A DNA stretch of 8,471 nt, from contig USSA01000123.1 of the NCBI GenBank assembly GCA_900557255.1, forward strand, positions 1-8,471. The letters run 5' to 3'. Every line of letters starts with the position of its first letter. Position 1 is the first letter of the stretch. Below are positions 1 to 6,871 of the stretch, in pieces. A program made the translations under genes and the position numbers. Source of the stretch: an uncultured Prevotella sp. GTDB taxonomy: Bacteria; Bacteroidota; Bacteroidia; Bacteroidales; Bacteroidaceae. Below the pieces are notes generated by a model, which had not been told where the DNA came from, ran no database searches, and saw only the letters and a program-made list of their open reading frames with translations.

Positions 1-1772
1 GAGGCAATGCAATCAACTTTCTGATGGAACTGGAACAGATGACCTATCCCGATGCTCTTCGCTGGCTCGCCAAGAAATATAAAATAGAGATTCAGGAACG
101 GGAACTGACCAACGAAGAAAAACAGCGCGAGAGCGAAAAAGAATCCATGTTTATCGTCAACGATTGGGCGGCGAAATATTTTCAGGATATTCTCCTGCAT
201 GATGTGGATGGTATCGCTATCGGTATGGCTTATTTCCGAGGAAGAGGTTTCAGGGATGATATCATCAGAAAATTTCAGTTGGGTTTTGCGCTCCCTAAGC
301 GTACTGCTCTTGCTGAAGCGGCTAAGGCGGCTGGCTATAATCCGAAATATCTGGTTGATACGGGACTCTGCTTCAAGGTGGATAAGGACGAAGCCGGCAA
401 TAAGTCGGGTGAGGATAAGATTCTTGACCGTTTCTCGGGCAGAGCCATCTTCCCCTGGTTCAGCGTGAGCGGCAAGGTGGTGGCTTTTGGCGGACGAGTT
501 CTTGACAGCAGAACCAAGGGCATCAGCCAGAAATATGTCAACTCGCCTGATAGCGTTATCTATCATAAGGAGCGCGAACTCTATGGACTCTATCAGGCCA
601 AGAAGGCGATAGCCAAGGAGGATTGTGTCTTTATGGTGGAAGGATATACCGATGTTATCTCGATGCATCAGTGTGGCATCGAAAATGTAGTGGCTAACTC
701 GGGTACAGCGCTGAGCGTGCATCAGATCAGATTGCTGCACCGCTTTACCAGTAACATCGTTCTTCTCTATGACGGCGATAATGCGGGTATTCATGCTGCG
801 CTGCGAGGTACCGATATGCTGCTCGAAGAAGAGATGAACGTAAAGGTACTCTTCCTCCCTGACGGCAATGACCCTGACAGTTTTGCCCGCAGTCATTCGG
901 CAGAGGAATTCAGAAGATATATTCAGGAGAATCAGACCGACTTCATACAGTTTAAGACCGATATTCTGCTGCGCGGTGTGACAGACCCTGTAAAGCGAAG
1001 CCAGGCTATCAATTCGATTGTAGAGAGCATCTCGAAAATCAAGAATCAGATAACGCGCGCTTCTTATATCACCGACTGTTCTCACCGTTTGGGCGTGAAC
1101 GAGGCAATCATCGTGAATGCCTTGAATAATTTTGTGCGAAACGGTATGAGTGAGCAGGTAAAGGCAGAGCGACGTGCTGCGGGATTGAAAGATTCGACTG
1201 TAGCGGCAGCGCAGCAGGCGCAATCAGCAATGAGAGCGGTTACCCCACTGGATAAACTTCTGGAGGTAGAAGGACTTCTGGTACAGTTGATTATTCATCA
1301 TGGCGACCAACTCATCATGGTACAGGATGTAGACGGAAATGAAGTGGAGGTAGCTGTGGCCCAGTATATCAGTCTTGATTTGGGTGGAGATGGCTTTAAG
1401 TTTCATAATGATTTATATAATCAGATTATGCAGGAGGCTGTGGAGCATCTCGAAAAAGAAGATGATTTTGTCGCCGAAACTTATTTTGCCAATCATCCGA
1501 ATCCGGAAATCAGCAGGTTGGCAGGTTTGCCTACAGGTGACCAGGAGGTATCTACGGCTAGTCTGCAGATGAAGATGAGCGCCGATAAGCTCCGTCAGTT
1601 TGTCTTTAAAGACATCTTGAGCTTCCGTACTCATTATATTGCTCAGCGTATTATTGAGGTACAGCAGGAGTTTGCCAGGAATCCGACCAATCGTGAACTG
1701 CTGCAGGAGTTTATGAAACTCAAGCAGATGAACACGCTTCTGGCGAGTCAGGCAAACAATATCTTCAATTAA
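1..1772 (+). CDS. dnaG: DNA primase DnaG, 5'-truncated by the window edge
   Basis: Primase that makes the RNA primers for chromosome replication and works with the replicative helicase DnaB. The frame is open from base 3 (visible start GNAINFLMELEQMTYP), which matches the end of the DnaG zinc-binding domain. The true start and the CHC2 zinc finger therefore lie outside the window, and the ATG at 24 is an internal Met. The 589 visible residues suggest roughly 70-90 are missing. The catalytic core is complete: the RFSGRAIFPW/GFGGR-like region (from base 429), TOPRIM glutamate in VEGYTD (bases 636-653), DGDNAG (771-788) and DGNDPD (861-878), which supply the metal-binding acidic residues. The last ~170 residues correspond to the poorly conserved helicase-interaction domain. 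The stop is TAA at 1770-1772. The cls start follows 67 bases later on the same strand with no terminator seen, so read-through is plausible. Confidence 0.97.
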   Translation, partial: GNAINFLMELEQMTYPDALRWLAKKYKIEIQERELTNEEKQRESEKESMFIVNDWAAKYFQDILLHDVDGIAIGMAYFRGRGFRDDIIRKFQLGFALPKRTALAEAAKAAGYNPKYLVDTGLCFKVDKDEAGNKSGEDKILDRFSGRAIFPWFSVSGKVVAFGGRVLDSRTKGISQKYVNSPDSVIYHKERELYGLYQAKKAIAKEDCVFMVEGYTDVISMHQCGIENVVANSGTALSVHQIRLLHRFTSNIVLLYDGDNAGIHAALRGTDMLLEEEMNVKVLFLPDGNDPDSFARSHSAEEFRRYIQENQTDFIQFKTDILLRGVTDPVKRSQAINSIVESISKIKNQITRASYITDCSHRLGVNEAIIVNALNNFVRNGMSEQVKAERRAAGLKDSTVAAAQQAQSAMRAVTPLDKLLEVEGLLVQLIIHHGDQLIMVQDVDGNEVEVAVAQYISLDLGGDGFKFHNDLYNQIMQEAVEHLEKEDDFVAETYFANHPNPEISRLAGLPTGDQEVSTASLQMKMSADKLRQFVFKDILSFRTHYIAQRIIEVQQEFARNPTNRELLQEFMKLKQMNTLLASQANNIFN

Positions 1773-1824
1773 CCGGAACTCCTGTCCTGTGGGGAGACTC
1801 TGTAAAGAAGTATTAGAGATAAAA

Positions 1825-1830
1825 AAGGAG
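1825..1830 (+). promoter_or_regulatory. Shine-Dalgarno site that decides the cls start
   Basis: AAGGAG lies 9 bases before the ATG at 1840. Strong Shine-Dalgarno sites are not the rule in Bacteroidetes, so this one is useful evidence. It favours the ATG at 1840 over the in-frame GTG at 1789, which has no comparable site and would put 17 charged residues before the membrane helix. Confidence 0.6.
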
Positions 1831-1839
1831 AAACGCTAT

Positions 1840-3264
1840 ATGATTTATTTTCACTGGATATATCTGTTGCTTTATGTTGTGATAACCGTTCCGGCTATCA
1901 TTACCGTCTTGATGGACAATCGTCAGCCCGCCAAGACGATGGCATGGATCTTGGTCTTCTTCTTCATCCCCTTTGTGGGTATTATCTTCTATTTCTTCTT
2001 CGGACAGAATACCCGCAAGGAACGGCTTATCAGCGACCGCAGCATGGACCAGCTCACCAAGCGCTCCATGCTCGAGTTCGTAGAGCAGGAGAATCTTCAC
2101 CTGCCAGACAGCAATAAACCGCTGATGAATCTCTTTGCCAACCAGAGTTGGGCGCTGCCTTTTAAAGATAATCAGGTGGATATTTATACCGATGGCTACG
2201 ATTTCTTCCTTACCTTATTATATAATATAGGACAGGCAAAGCATCATATTCATCTCGATACCTATATCTTCGAAGCCGATGCCTTGGGATATCTGATAGC
2301 TGATGCCTTGATTGATAAGGCGGAGCAGGGAGTGGAGGTGCGACTGATTTATGATGATGTAGGCTGCTGGAAAGTGAAGGATGAATTCTTTGAACGTATG
2401 CGTGATGCAGGCATTGATATACATTCGTTCATGCCAGTCCGCTTTCCGGCTTTTACGAGTAAGGTAAATTATCGTAACCACCGCAAACTCTGTGTCATAG
2501 ATGGTAAGGTGGGCTTTATCGGCGGCATGAATATAGCTCTGCGCTATGTGAAGGGTGATAAGAAACAGGCTTGGCGCGATACGCATCTCCGTATTGAGGG
2601 CGGTGGCGTTTACGCCATTCAGAGAGCCTTTCTGGTAGACTGGTATTTCGTAGACCGTACGTTGGTTTCCAATCGCCAGTATTATCCGCCAGTCAGTGCG
2701 CATATCCACAACAATTGTCTCGTACAGATAGTTACGAGCAGTCCTATCAGTCCTTGGCCTGACATTATGCAGGGCTATGTCCGCATCCTGCTTCAGGCCC
2801 GGAAGTATGTGTATATGGAAACGCCTTATTTCCTGCCAACTGAACCCGTATTGTTTGCCATGCGAACAGCAGCTCTGGCGGGTGTGGATATCCGTCTGAT
2901 GTTGCCCCGTCATGCTGATGCCAAACTGGTTGAGTGGGCATCACGTTCGTATGTGATGGAGGCGATAGAGGCTGGCGTAAAGGTTTATCTCTATACGGCA
3001 GGCTTTAATCATAGTAAATTGCTCGTAAGTGATGATAATCTCTGTACGATAGGCAGTACGAATATCGATTTCCGAAGTTTTGAGAATAATTTCGAAGCGA
3101 ATGCGTTCTTCTTTGATGAGGGGATGGCGCAGCGCGTGAAGGCTGTCTATCTGCGGGATGAGGCGAAGAGTATCCTGGTAGATGATGTATCTTATTTCGT
3201 AAAACGTCCGTTCCTGCAGCGCCTTTTCGAGAGTACGGTAAGATTACTCTCGCCGCTGTTGTAA
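1840..3264 (+). CDS. cls: Cardiolipin synthase, phospholipase D family
   Basis: Inner-membrane enzyme of the phospholipase D superfamily, expected to condense phosphatidylglycerol (or a related phospholipid pair) into cardiolipin. With the ATG at 1840 it has 474 residues, normal for ClsA-type enzymes. Two hydrophobic helices are visible at about residues 4-24 and 35-55, separated by NRQPAKTMAW, the signature of the PLDc_N domain. Two HxKxxxxD catalytic motifs follow: H214/K216/D221 (HRKLCVID) and H391/K393/D398 (HSKLLVSD). Each is followed by the usual GG/GS-N stretch (GGMNIA, GSTNID), so both half-sites look intact. A GTG at 1789 would give a 17-residue longer form, which I judge less likely because of the ribosome binding site before 1840. 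It follows dnaG and is followed at once by a strong terminator. The exact substrate pair cannot be read from sequence. Confidence 0.94.
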   Translation: MIYFHWIYLLLYVVITVPAIITVLMDNRQPAKTMAWILVFFFIPFVGIIFYFFFGQNTRKERLISDRSMDQLTKRSMLEFVEQENLHLPDSNKPLMNLFANQSWALPFKDNQVDIYTDGYDFFLTLLYNIGQAKHHIHLDTYIFEADALGYLIADALIDKAEQGVEVRLIYDDVGCWKVKDEFFERMRDAGIDIHSFMPVRFPAFTSKVNYRNHRKLCVIDGKVGFIGGMNIALRYVKGDKKQAWRDTHLRIEGGGVYAIQRAFLVDWYFVDRTLVSNRQYYPPVSAHIHNNCLVQIVTSSPISPWPDIMQGYVRILLQARKYVYMETPYFLPTEPVLFAMRTAALAGVDIRLMLPRHADAKLVEWASRSYVMEAIEAGVKVYLYTAGFNHSKLLVSDDNLCTIGSTNIDFRSFENNFEANAFFFDEGMAQRVKAVYLRDEAKSILVDDVSYFVKRPFLQRLFESTVRLLSPLL

Positions 3265-3269
3265 CGAAT

Positions 3270-3312
3270 AAATCCCCGTTTGCATCTTGTCTGGTGCAAA
3301 CGGGGATTTTTT
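3270..3312. terminator. Rho-independent terminator between convergent cls and rsmD
   Basis: A perfect 15-bp stem pairs bases 3270-3284 (AAATCCCCGTTTGCA) with 3295-3309, around a 10-base loop at 3285-3294. On the plus strand, six T occupy 3307-3312, a classical intrinsic terminator starting 5 bases after the cls stop. On the minus strand the same hairpin starts 4-5 bases after the rsmD stop (TAG, complement of 3314-3316) and is followed by a weaker, interrupted T-run (ATTTATT). It therefore probably serves both operons, better for cls. Confidence 0.93.
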
Positions 3313-3313
3313 C

Positions 3314-3844
3314 CTATCTGAATATTGAGAAGTTTACGCTTCCGTAACTTCTGTGCTCCAGAAATCGTGGATGCTCGGAGAAATCATAGTCTTTGCCATG
3401 CTCAAAGACGAAGATGCCTCCTTCGTTGAGATAGTCACCATTCAGAACGAGGTCTGGAATCTGCGGCAACTCCTTCAGAGCGTATGGAGGATCGGCAAAG
3501 ATAAAGTCAAACTTCTGCTTGCAGGTCTTCAGGAAACGGAATACATCACCACGAATCAGAATATCTTTGTCTTCGCCCAACTTCTGAAAACATTGGCGTA
3601 TGAAGTTGGCATGGTCGCGGTCGGCCTCTACGCTGATTACCCGGTTGCAGCCTCGTGATACCAGTTCGAGCGAAATGCTGCCCGTGCCGGCAAAAAGGTC
3701 GAGGGCAGAGGTATCTTCGAAATCAATATATCCCTGCAGCACATTAAAAATGTTCTCCTTTGCAAAATCTGTTGTCGGACGCGCCTTAAACGAACGTGGA
3801 ATGTCGAAATGGTGTCCCTTATATTGTCCTGTTATGATTCTCAT
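3314..3844 (-). CDS. rsmD: 16S rRNA (guanine-N2)-methyltransferase RsmD
   Basis: S-adenosylmethionine-dependent methyltransferase that modifies a guanine in the small-subunit rRNA (G966 in E. coli numbering) during ribosome assembly in the cytoplasm. The 176 residues fit the family. The N-terminal MRIITGQYKG and RPTTD (22-26) are typical of RsmD. The SAM-binding motif I is DLFAGTG at 49-55, a probable ribose-binding acidic residue is E73 in SVEAD, and the catalytic motif IV is DPPY at 118-121. The ATG at 3842-3844 is the natural start because it begins the conserved MRIITG block. It is the last gene of a probable minus-strand operon. The 80-base gap to the upstream DUF3822 gene holds AT-rich tandem repeats that would lie in its leader, and the gene ends at the shared terminator. 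Confidence 0.95.
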   Translation of the reverse strand: MRIITGQYKGHHFDIPRSFKARPTTDFAKENIFNVLQGYIDFEDTSALDLFAGTGSISLELVSRGCNRVISVEADRDHANFIRQCFQKLGEDKDILIRGDVFRFLKTCKQKFDFIFADPPYALKELPQIPDLVLNGDYLNEGGIFVFEHGKDYDFSEHPRFLEHRSYGSVNFSIFR

Positions 3845-3852
3845 TTGTTTTA

Positions 3853-3894
3853 ATGTTGAATATTAAATGTTGAATGTTAAATGTTGAATGTTGA
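3853..3894. repeat. Three 14-bp imperfect tandem repeats before rsmD
   Basis: The units are ATGTTGAATATTAA (3853-3866), ATGTTGAATGTTAA (3867-3880) and ATGTTGAATGTTGA (3881-3894), differing at one or two positions. Each unit also contains two related 7-mers (ATGTTGA/ATGTTAA). In the rsmD direction the array reads as AACATTCAACATTTAA-like, G-free sequence in the 80-base DUF3822-rsmD gap, ending 8 bases before the rsmD ATG. From memory, similar simple repeats occur between genes in Bacteroides and Prevotella. A role as an unstructured leader or a slippage-prone spacer is inference. Confidence 0.85.
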
Positions 3895-3924
3895 GTGGGG
3901 CTAGCGCCTTTTTGTCAACGCACT

Positions 3925-4734
3925 TTACTTACTTAAGTACAGCGCCATCAAATCGAATGGCAGACCTTTAATCTCTGTGATGGGCGCACGGTTGAATTCG
4001 GCGGCAGGATTCAGAATGAAGGTCTTCTTGATGTAGAGTTTCGTGTTGTAGAGGAACCAATCCTTATCCGGAACATTGCCTGATACATGCAACTCATCCT
4101 GCATCTGGTTGAATCCTAACTGCTTCCATACATAGAGAATGAAATAGAGGGCATCCTTGGCATGCTCGGCATTGAACGAGTTGAAGAATTTGAAACGGTT
4201 CTTCTCGAAACCGAAAACGTCCAGCTTCTTGTCGTGGAAATAAACATAGAGCTTGCGGTGAATGCCGGTGAAACTGCGATGATGCAGATAGTGCCACATC
4301 GGTTGCATGATAGGTGTGAAGCGGACATCCTTGAAGTTGTCTTCTACCACCATCTTCAAATCCTTGTTGATAGGGAATACCGCTACCGCATTCAGTTCCG
4401 GCTGCACTCTGTAGAGAATGGCATCGCTGTTATGGCTGTTGAAGGCATGCTGATAGAGCACATCGATATCCTCTTCATGAAATTCTTCGATAGGAACCAG
4501 CAAGATAGGCGAATCAAGATATACGCGTACCTTCTGGTATCCCCGCTGCAGGAGAGTACTCTCCTTGAAAGCCTGACGCAAGTTGGCTGCCATCGAAACA
4601 CCACTCTTTACTGTGTAAGGTTCATAGATGAGCTGATGCTCAGCTTCACGGTCAACTACCGAAAAACTGAGGGTGTTTCTGCTCACGCGGATGGTGAGTC
4701 GTGCTTGCTGAATGTTGTTACCTTTTATTTGCAT
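3925..4734 (-). CDS. DUF3822 family protein, function unknown
   Basis: A Bacteroidetes-specific protein that I recognise as DUF3822 from its overall pattern and its place next to rsmD. With the ATG at 4732-4734 it has 269 residues. Visible family-like blocks are LTIRVSRNTLSFSVVDRE near the N terminus, SMAANLRQAF, a VRVYLDSPILLVPIEEFHEED stretch, and a C-terminal region with SGNVPDK (218-224) and NPAAEFNR (242-249) ending in PFDLMALYL. There is no signal peptide or membrane helix, so it is probably cytoplasmic. I recall a structural-genomics model of this family with an actin-like ATPase fold, but no intact nucleotide-binding motif can be confirmed by eye. A TTG at 4744-4746 would add four residues and overlap the upstream stop; the ATG is preferred. 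The start lies 5 bases after the stop of the pilin-like gene, so translation is likely coupled. Confidence 0.85.
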   Translation of the reverse strand: MQIKGNNIQQARLTIRVSRNTLSFSVVDREAEHQLIYEPYTVKSGVSMAANLRQAFKESTLLQRGYQKVRVYLDSPILLVPIEEFHEEDIDVLYQHAFNSHNSDAILYRVQPELNAVAVFPINKDLKMVVEDNFKDVRFTPIMQPMWHYLHHRSFTGIHRKLYVYFHDKKLDVFGFEKNRFKFFNSFNAEHAKDALYFILYVWKQLGFNQMQDELHVSGNVPDKDWFLYNTKLYIKKTFILNPAAEFNRAPITEIKGLPFDLMALYLSK

Positions 4735-4739
4735 ATCTG

Positions 4740-5219
4740 TTACCAATTACCTGCGTTGTTATTATCTGTCGTTAAATCGCCTATCTTGAGTCCGGGATAG
4801 TTGCCGGCATAGTTGGCCTCCTCTATCTTCTGCTGGATGGAACCTTCATCGAGTCCGTCGAGGAAGGTTTCATAACCGGCCCCACATTCCATCACCGGAA
4901 TCTGCTTACCGCTTTTTCCTACGATAACCGTGGCAGCAAGTGTAAACTTCTTACCGTCGGCATAGGGAATGTATTGGGCATCTTCCTGTAAGAACTTGCC
5001 TTTTACCAGTGTCGGAAAATCGCCTGTATATACGCCATGTTTCGCCTTGTATTTCTCTTCAGCCTGACGTATCTGCATCAGTTTTTCCTTCACCTCTGCT
5101 TCTCTGCTAGCCATGGCTTTCTGGAAGCGGATGGGCTGGCTCACACTCAGAATACAGAGTAGCATCATGATGATGACGCATGCTCCCAAAATATAATTAT
5201 TCTTTATTCTTTTTCTCAT
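4740..5219 (-). CDS. Small membrane-anchored pilin-like protein, function unknown
   Basis: A 159-residue protein I cannot assign to a named family. It starts with a basic MRKRIKNN, then one hydrophobic helix at about 9-26. A charged helix (about 32-62, including AEVKEKLMQIRQAEEKYKAKHG) is followed by VYTGDFPTLVKGK. A single N-terminal helix continuing into a charged helix and then an xYK..HGxY...xxLV pattern is the layout of type II pseudopilins. However, the classical prepilin cleavage motif (G before a FTLIE-like stretch, with Glu at +5) is missing. The C-terminal part is short with a Gly/Asn-rich end (NNNAGNW). The bulk probably lies in the periplasm. It is the first gene of the operon with DUF3822 and rsmD, and a -7 element sits about 52 bases upstream of its start. 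Alternative: a lineage-specific bitopic protein unrelated to pilins. Confidence 0.8.
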   Translation of the reverse strand: MRKRIKNNYILGACVIIMMLLCILSVSQPIRFQKAMASREAEVKEKLMQIRQAEEKYKAKHGVYTGDFPTLVKGKFLQEDAQYIPYADGKKFTLAATVIVGKSGKQIPVMECGAGYETFLDGLDEGSIQQKIEEANYAGNYPGLKIGDLTTDNNNAGNW

Positions 5220-5234
5220 TTCAAAAAGTATTAT

Positions 5235-5243
5235 TACTTTTGC
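5235..5243 (+). promoter_or_regulatory. Bacteroidetes-type -7 element for the helicase gene
   Basis: TACTTTTGC fits TAnnTTTG exactly (5235-5242). Transcription would begin around 5249, giving a leader of about 48 bases to the ATG at 5297. No convincing TTTG -33 element is seen about 20 bases upstream, where the DNA is only T-rich, so the assignment rests on the -7 match and position. Confidence 0.65.
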
Positions 5244-5270
5244 ATAGCAAATAGGTGCAGTAAATCTTCT

Positions 5271-5279
5271 GCAAAGATA
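5271..5279 (-). promoter_or_regulatory. Bacteroidetes-type -7 element for the pilin-like/DUF3822/rsmD operon
   Basis: On the minus strand TATCTTTGC fits TAnnTTTG exactly (5279 to 5272). Transcription would start near 5265, giving a leader of about 45 bases to the ATG at 5219. Its -33 region would fall within the first codons of the divergent helicase gene, and no clear TTTG is seen there. Confidence 0.62.
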
Positions 5280-5296
5280 CTAAAAGTTTTCGAAAT

Positions 5297-6817
5297 ATGA
5301 ACATTGAAGAGTTAAAATATCAGATATTACAGCAATTTGGCTTTCCGCCAACCCCAGAACAGGCTCAAGCACTCGATGTTTTCGTGCAGTTTATGACGGA
5401 TAGTAATCCTCATGCTGTGATGATTCTCCGGGGTAGTGCGGGTACTGGTAAGACATCGCTTTCGGGTGCTATCGTCCGTACGCTCCGTGCTGTTCGCCAG
5501 AAGGTGATGCTCCTTGCTCCTACGGGTAGGGCGGCTAAGGTCTTCTCTCTGAACAGCGGGATGCCTGCCTATACCATTCATCGCCGCATCTATCGCGAAA
5601 AGGCGTTTGCCGGAGTGGATGGACAGTTCAATCTCAATGATAATCTCTATACTGATACGCTTTTCATGGTGGATGAGGCTTCGATGATTGCCAATCTGGG
5701 ATTGGGCGGAACCACCTTTGGCAGCGGTTGTCTGCTAGATGATCTGATTCATTTTGTGTATCAGGGACGTAATGACCGACTTTTGCTGATTGGCGATAAG
5801 GCACAGTTGCCTCCTGTTGGTGAGGAAGAATCACCAGCCCTTTCTACTGCGATGCTCCAGGGATATGGACTGTCGGTTTATGAGTGCGATTTGAACGAAG
5901 TAGTTCGTCAGAGTCAGCAGTCGGGCATCCTCTTTAATGCTACCCGTATCCGCCAGATGATTACCCACGATGACATTACCCAACTGCCTAAAATCCGTTT
6001 CTCCGGTTTCTCGGATATCAGGGAAATGCCGGGTGCAGAACTCATCGAGGCTCTTGGCGACAGTTATCATCAGGTAGGACTGGACGATACCATTGTTGTG
6101 ACTCGTAGCAACAAGCGCGCCAACATCTTCAACCAGGGCATCCGCAACATGGTGCTTGATAGGGAAGAGGAACTCGAGAGTGGCGACATGCTGATGATTG
6201 TGAAGAACAATTATTATTGGATGGAGGAAGAAAGAAAGAAGATAAAGGAAAGTGAAGAAAGAAGAGTGAAGAGTGAAAAAGTTAATACTTTAGCTAATCA
6301 TACAGTTCAAAGTAACGAAGTTCCAAGTCATGAGATTCCTGCTTTCCTGGCTAATGGAGATAGGGCGAAGGTGATGAAGGTGAGCCGTCGCATCGAACTC
6401 TATGGTTTTCATTTTGCCACCCTTCTGTTGAAATTTCCCGATTATGACAATTATGAACTGGAGGCTACGGTATTGCTGGATACCTTGACGAGTGAGGCTC
6501 CTGCTTTGACCCATGATCAGCAAGAGCAGCTTTTCCATAAGATAGAGGAGGATTATCAGGACATACCCCTGAAGGCAGATCGTATGAAGGCAATCCGGCA
6601 AGACCCGTATTTCAATGCTCTGCAAGTGAAGTTTGCCTATGCCGTTACCTGTCATAAAGCGCAGGGTGGACAGTGGTCGCATGTCTATGTAGACCAGGGC
6701 TATATGACGGATGATATGCTTACTCCCGATTATATCCACTGGCTCTATACAGCTTTCACCCGTGCCACGGAGATGCTTTATCTCGTGAACTGGCCGAATA
6801 CGCAAATAGAAGGATGA
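5297..6817 (+). CDS. RecD-like superfamily 1 DNA helicase (AAA ATPase, UvrD C-terminal type)
   Basis: ATP-dependent helicase related to RecD/RecD2, expected to unwind DNA during repair or recombination. All core motifs are visible in the 506 residues: Walker A GSAGTGKT (46-53), motif Ia LAPTGRAA (73-80), Walker B MVDEASM with D126/E127, motif III GDKAQLPPV (166-174), motif IV VVRQ with R204, and the C-terminal AVTCHKAQGGQW (449-460) and LYTAFTRA with R489. The N-terminal helix-hairpin-helix region of RecD2 is missing, as in the short Bacteroidetes versions, so this is not the RecBCD subunit. The ATG at 5297 has no Shine-Dalgarno site but lies at a suitable distance from a -7 element. Residues about 310-348, before the conserved FLANGD, are a highly charged stretch encoded by low-complexity DNA that looks inserted. 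It is divergent from the pilin-like/DUF3822/rsmD operon. Confidence 0.92.
   Translation: MNIEELKYQILQQFGFPPTPEQAQALDVFVQFMTDSNPHAVMILRGSAGTGKTSLSGAIVRTLRAVRQKVMLLAPTGRAAKVFSLNSGMPAYTIHRRIYREKAFAGVDGQFNLNDNLYTDTLFMVDEASMIANLGLGGTTFGSGCLLDDLIHFVYQGRNDRLLLIGDKAQLPPVGEEESPALSTAMLQGYGLSVYECDLNEVVRQSQQSGILFNATRIRQMITHDDITQLPKIRFSGFSDIREMPGAELIEALGDSYHQVGLDDTIVVTRSNKRANIFNQGIRNMVLDREEELESGDMLMIVKNNYYWMEEERKKIKESEERRVKSEKVNTLANHTVQSNEVPSHEIPAFLANGDRAKVMKVSRRIELYGFHFATLLLKFPDYDNYELEATVLLDTLTSEAPALTHDQQEQLFHKIEEDYQDIPLKADRMKAIRQDPYFNALQVKFAYAVTCHKAQGGQWSHVYVDQGYMTDDMLTPDYIHWLYTAFTRATEMLYLVNWPNTQIEG
6209..6287 (+). repeat. Cytosine-free, purine-rich low-complexity tract inside the helicase gene
   Basis: There is no C in these 79 bases, and bases 6221-6281 are purines except for five T. 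Short direct repeats such as GTGAAGA and GAAGAGTGAA recur between 6251 and 6277. It encodes the charged stretch EEERKKIKESEERRVKSEK (from residue 310). The reading frame is kept. Confidence 0.8.
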
Positions 6818-6871
6818 AATAATTCGTATAGTGAAATATCAGACAGAATGTTTAATGGTTAAAGAAAAAAT
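6818..6871 (+). other. Short intergenic gap, no clear promoter or terminator
   Basis: These 54 AT-rich bases separate the helicase stop from the beta-propeller ATG. I find no hairpin with a T-run and no TAnnTTTG match. Just before the ATG is only an A-rich stretch, common for Bacteroidetes translation starts. The downstream gene may be read through from the helicase promoter or have a promoter unlike the consensus. Confidence 0.4.

Noticed and set aside
1773..1800. Possible hairpin (ACTCC...GGGGAG) after dnaG
   Set aside because: The stem is only four or five base pairs and has no T-run, so it is too weak to call a terminator.
1789..1839. GTG start giving a 17-residue longer cardiolipin synthase
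   Set aside because: The ATG at 1840 has an AAGGAG site at good spacing and places the membrane helix right at the N terminus, as usual for the family.
2218..2913. 231-codon open frame on the minus strand
   Set aside because: It lies wholly antisense to the cardiolipin synthase across its catalytic region, and its translation has no recognisable domain and an irregular His/Ile-rich composition. It is a shadow of the real gene.
3897..3915. GC-rich near-palindrome followed by five T (GGGGCTAGCGCCTTTTT), possible plus-strand terminator
   Set aside because: The arms have a mismatch and no room for a loop, and no plus-strand gene ends there.
3895..3924. TTGACA-like hexamer on the minus strand upstream of rsmD
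   Set aside because: Bacteroidetes primary sigma factors do not use the E. coli -35 consensus, and no TAnnTTTG lies at the right distance. It is probably chance.
4162..4800. 212-codon open frame on the plus strand
   Set aside because: It is antisense to the DUF3822 gene and the end of the pilin-like gene. No promoter precedes it, and the opposite strand carries the conserved family blocks.
6290..6805. 171-codon minus-strand frame under the helicase C-terminal part
   Set aside because: It is antisense to conserved helicase motifs and has no recognisable protein features.
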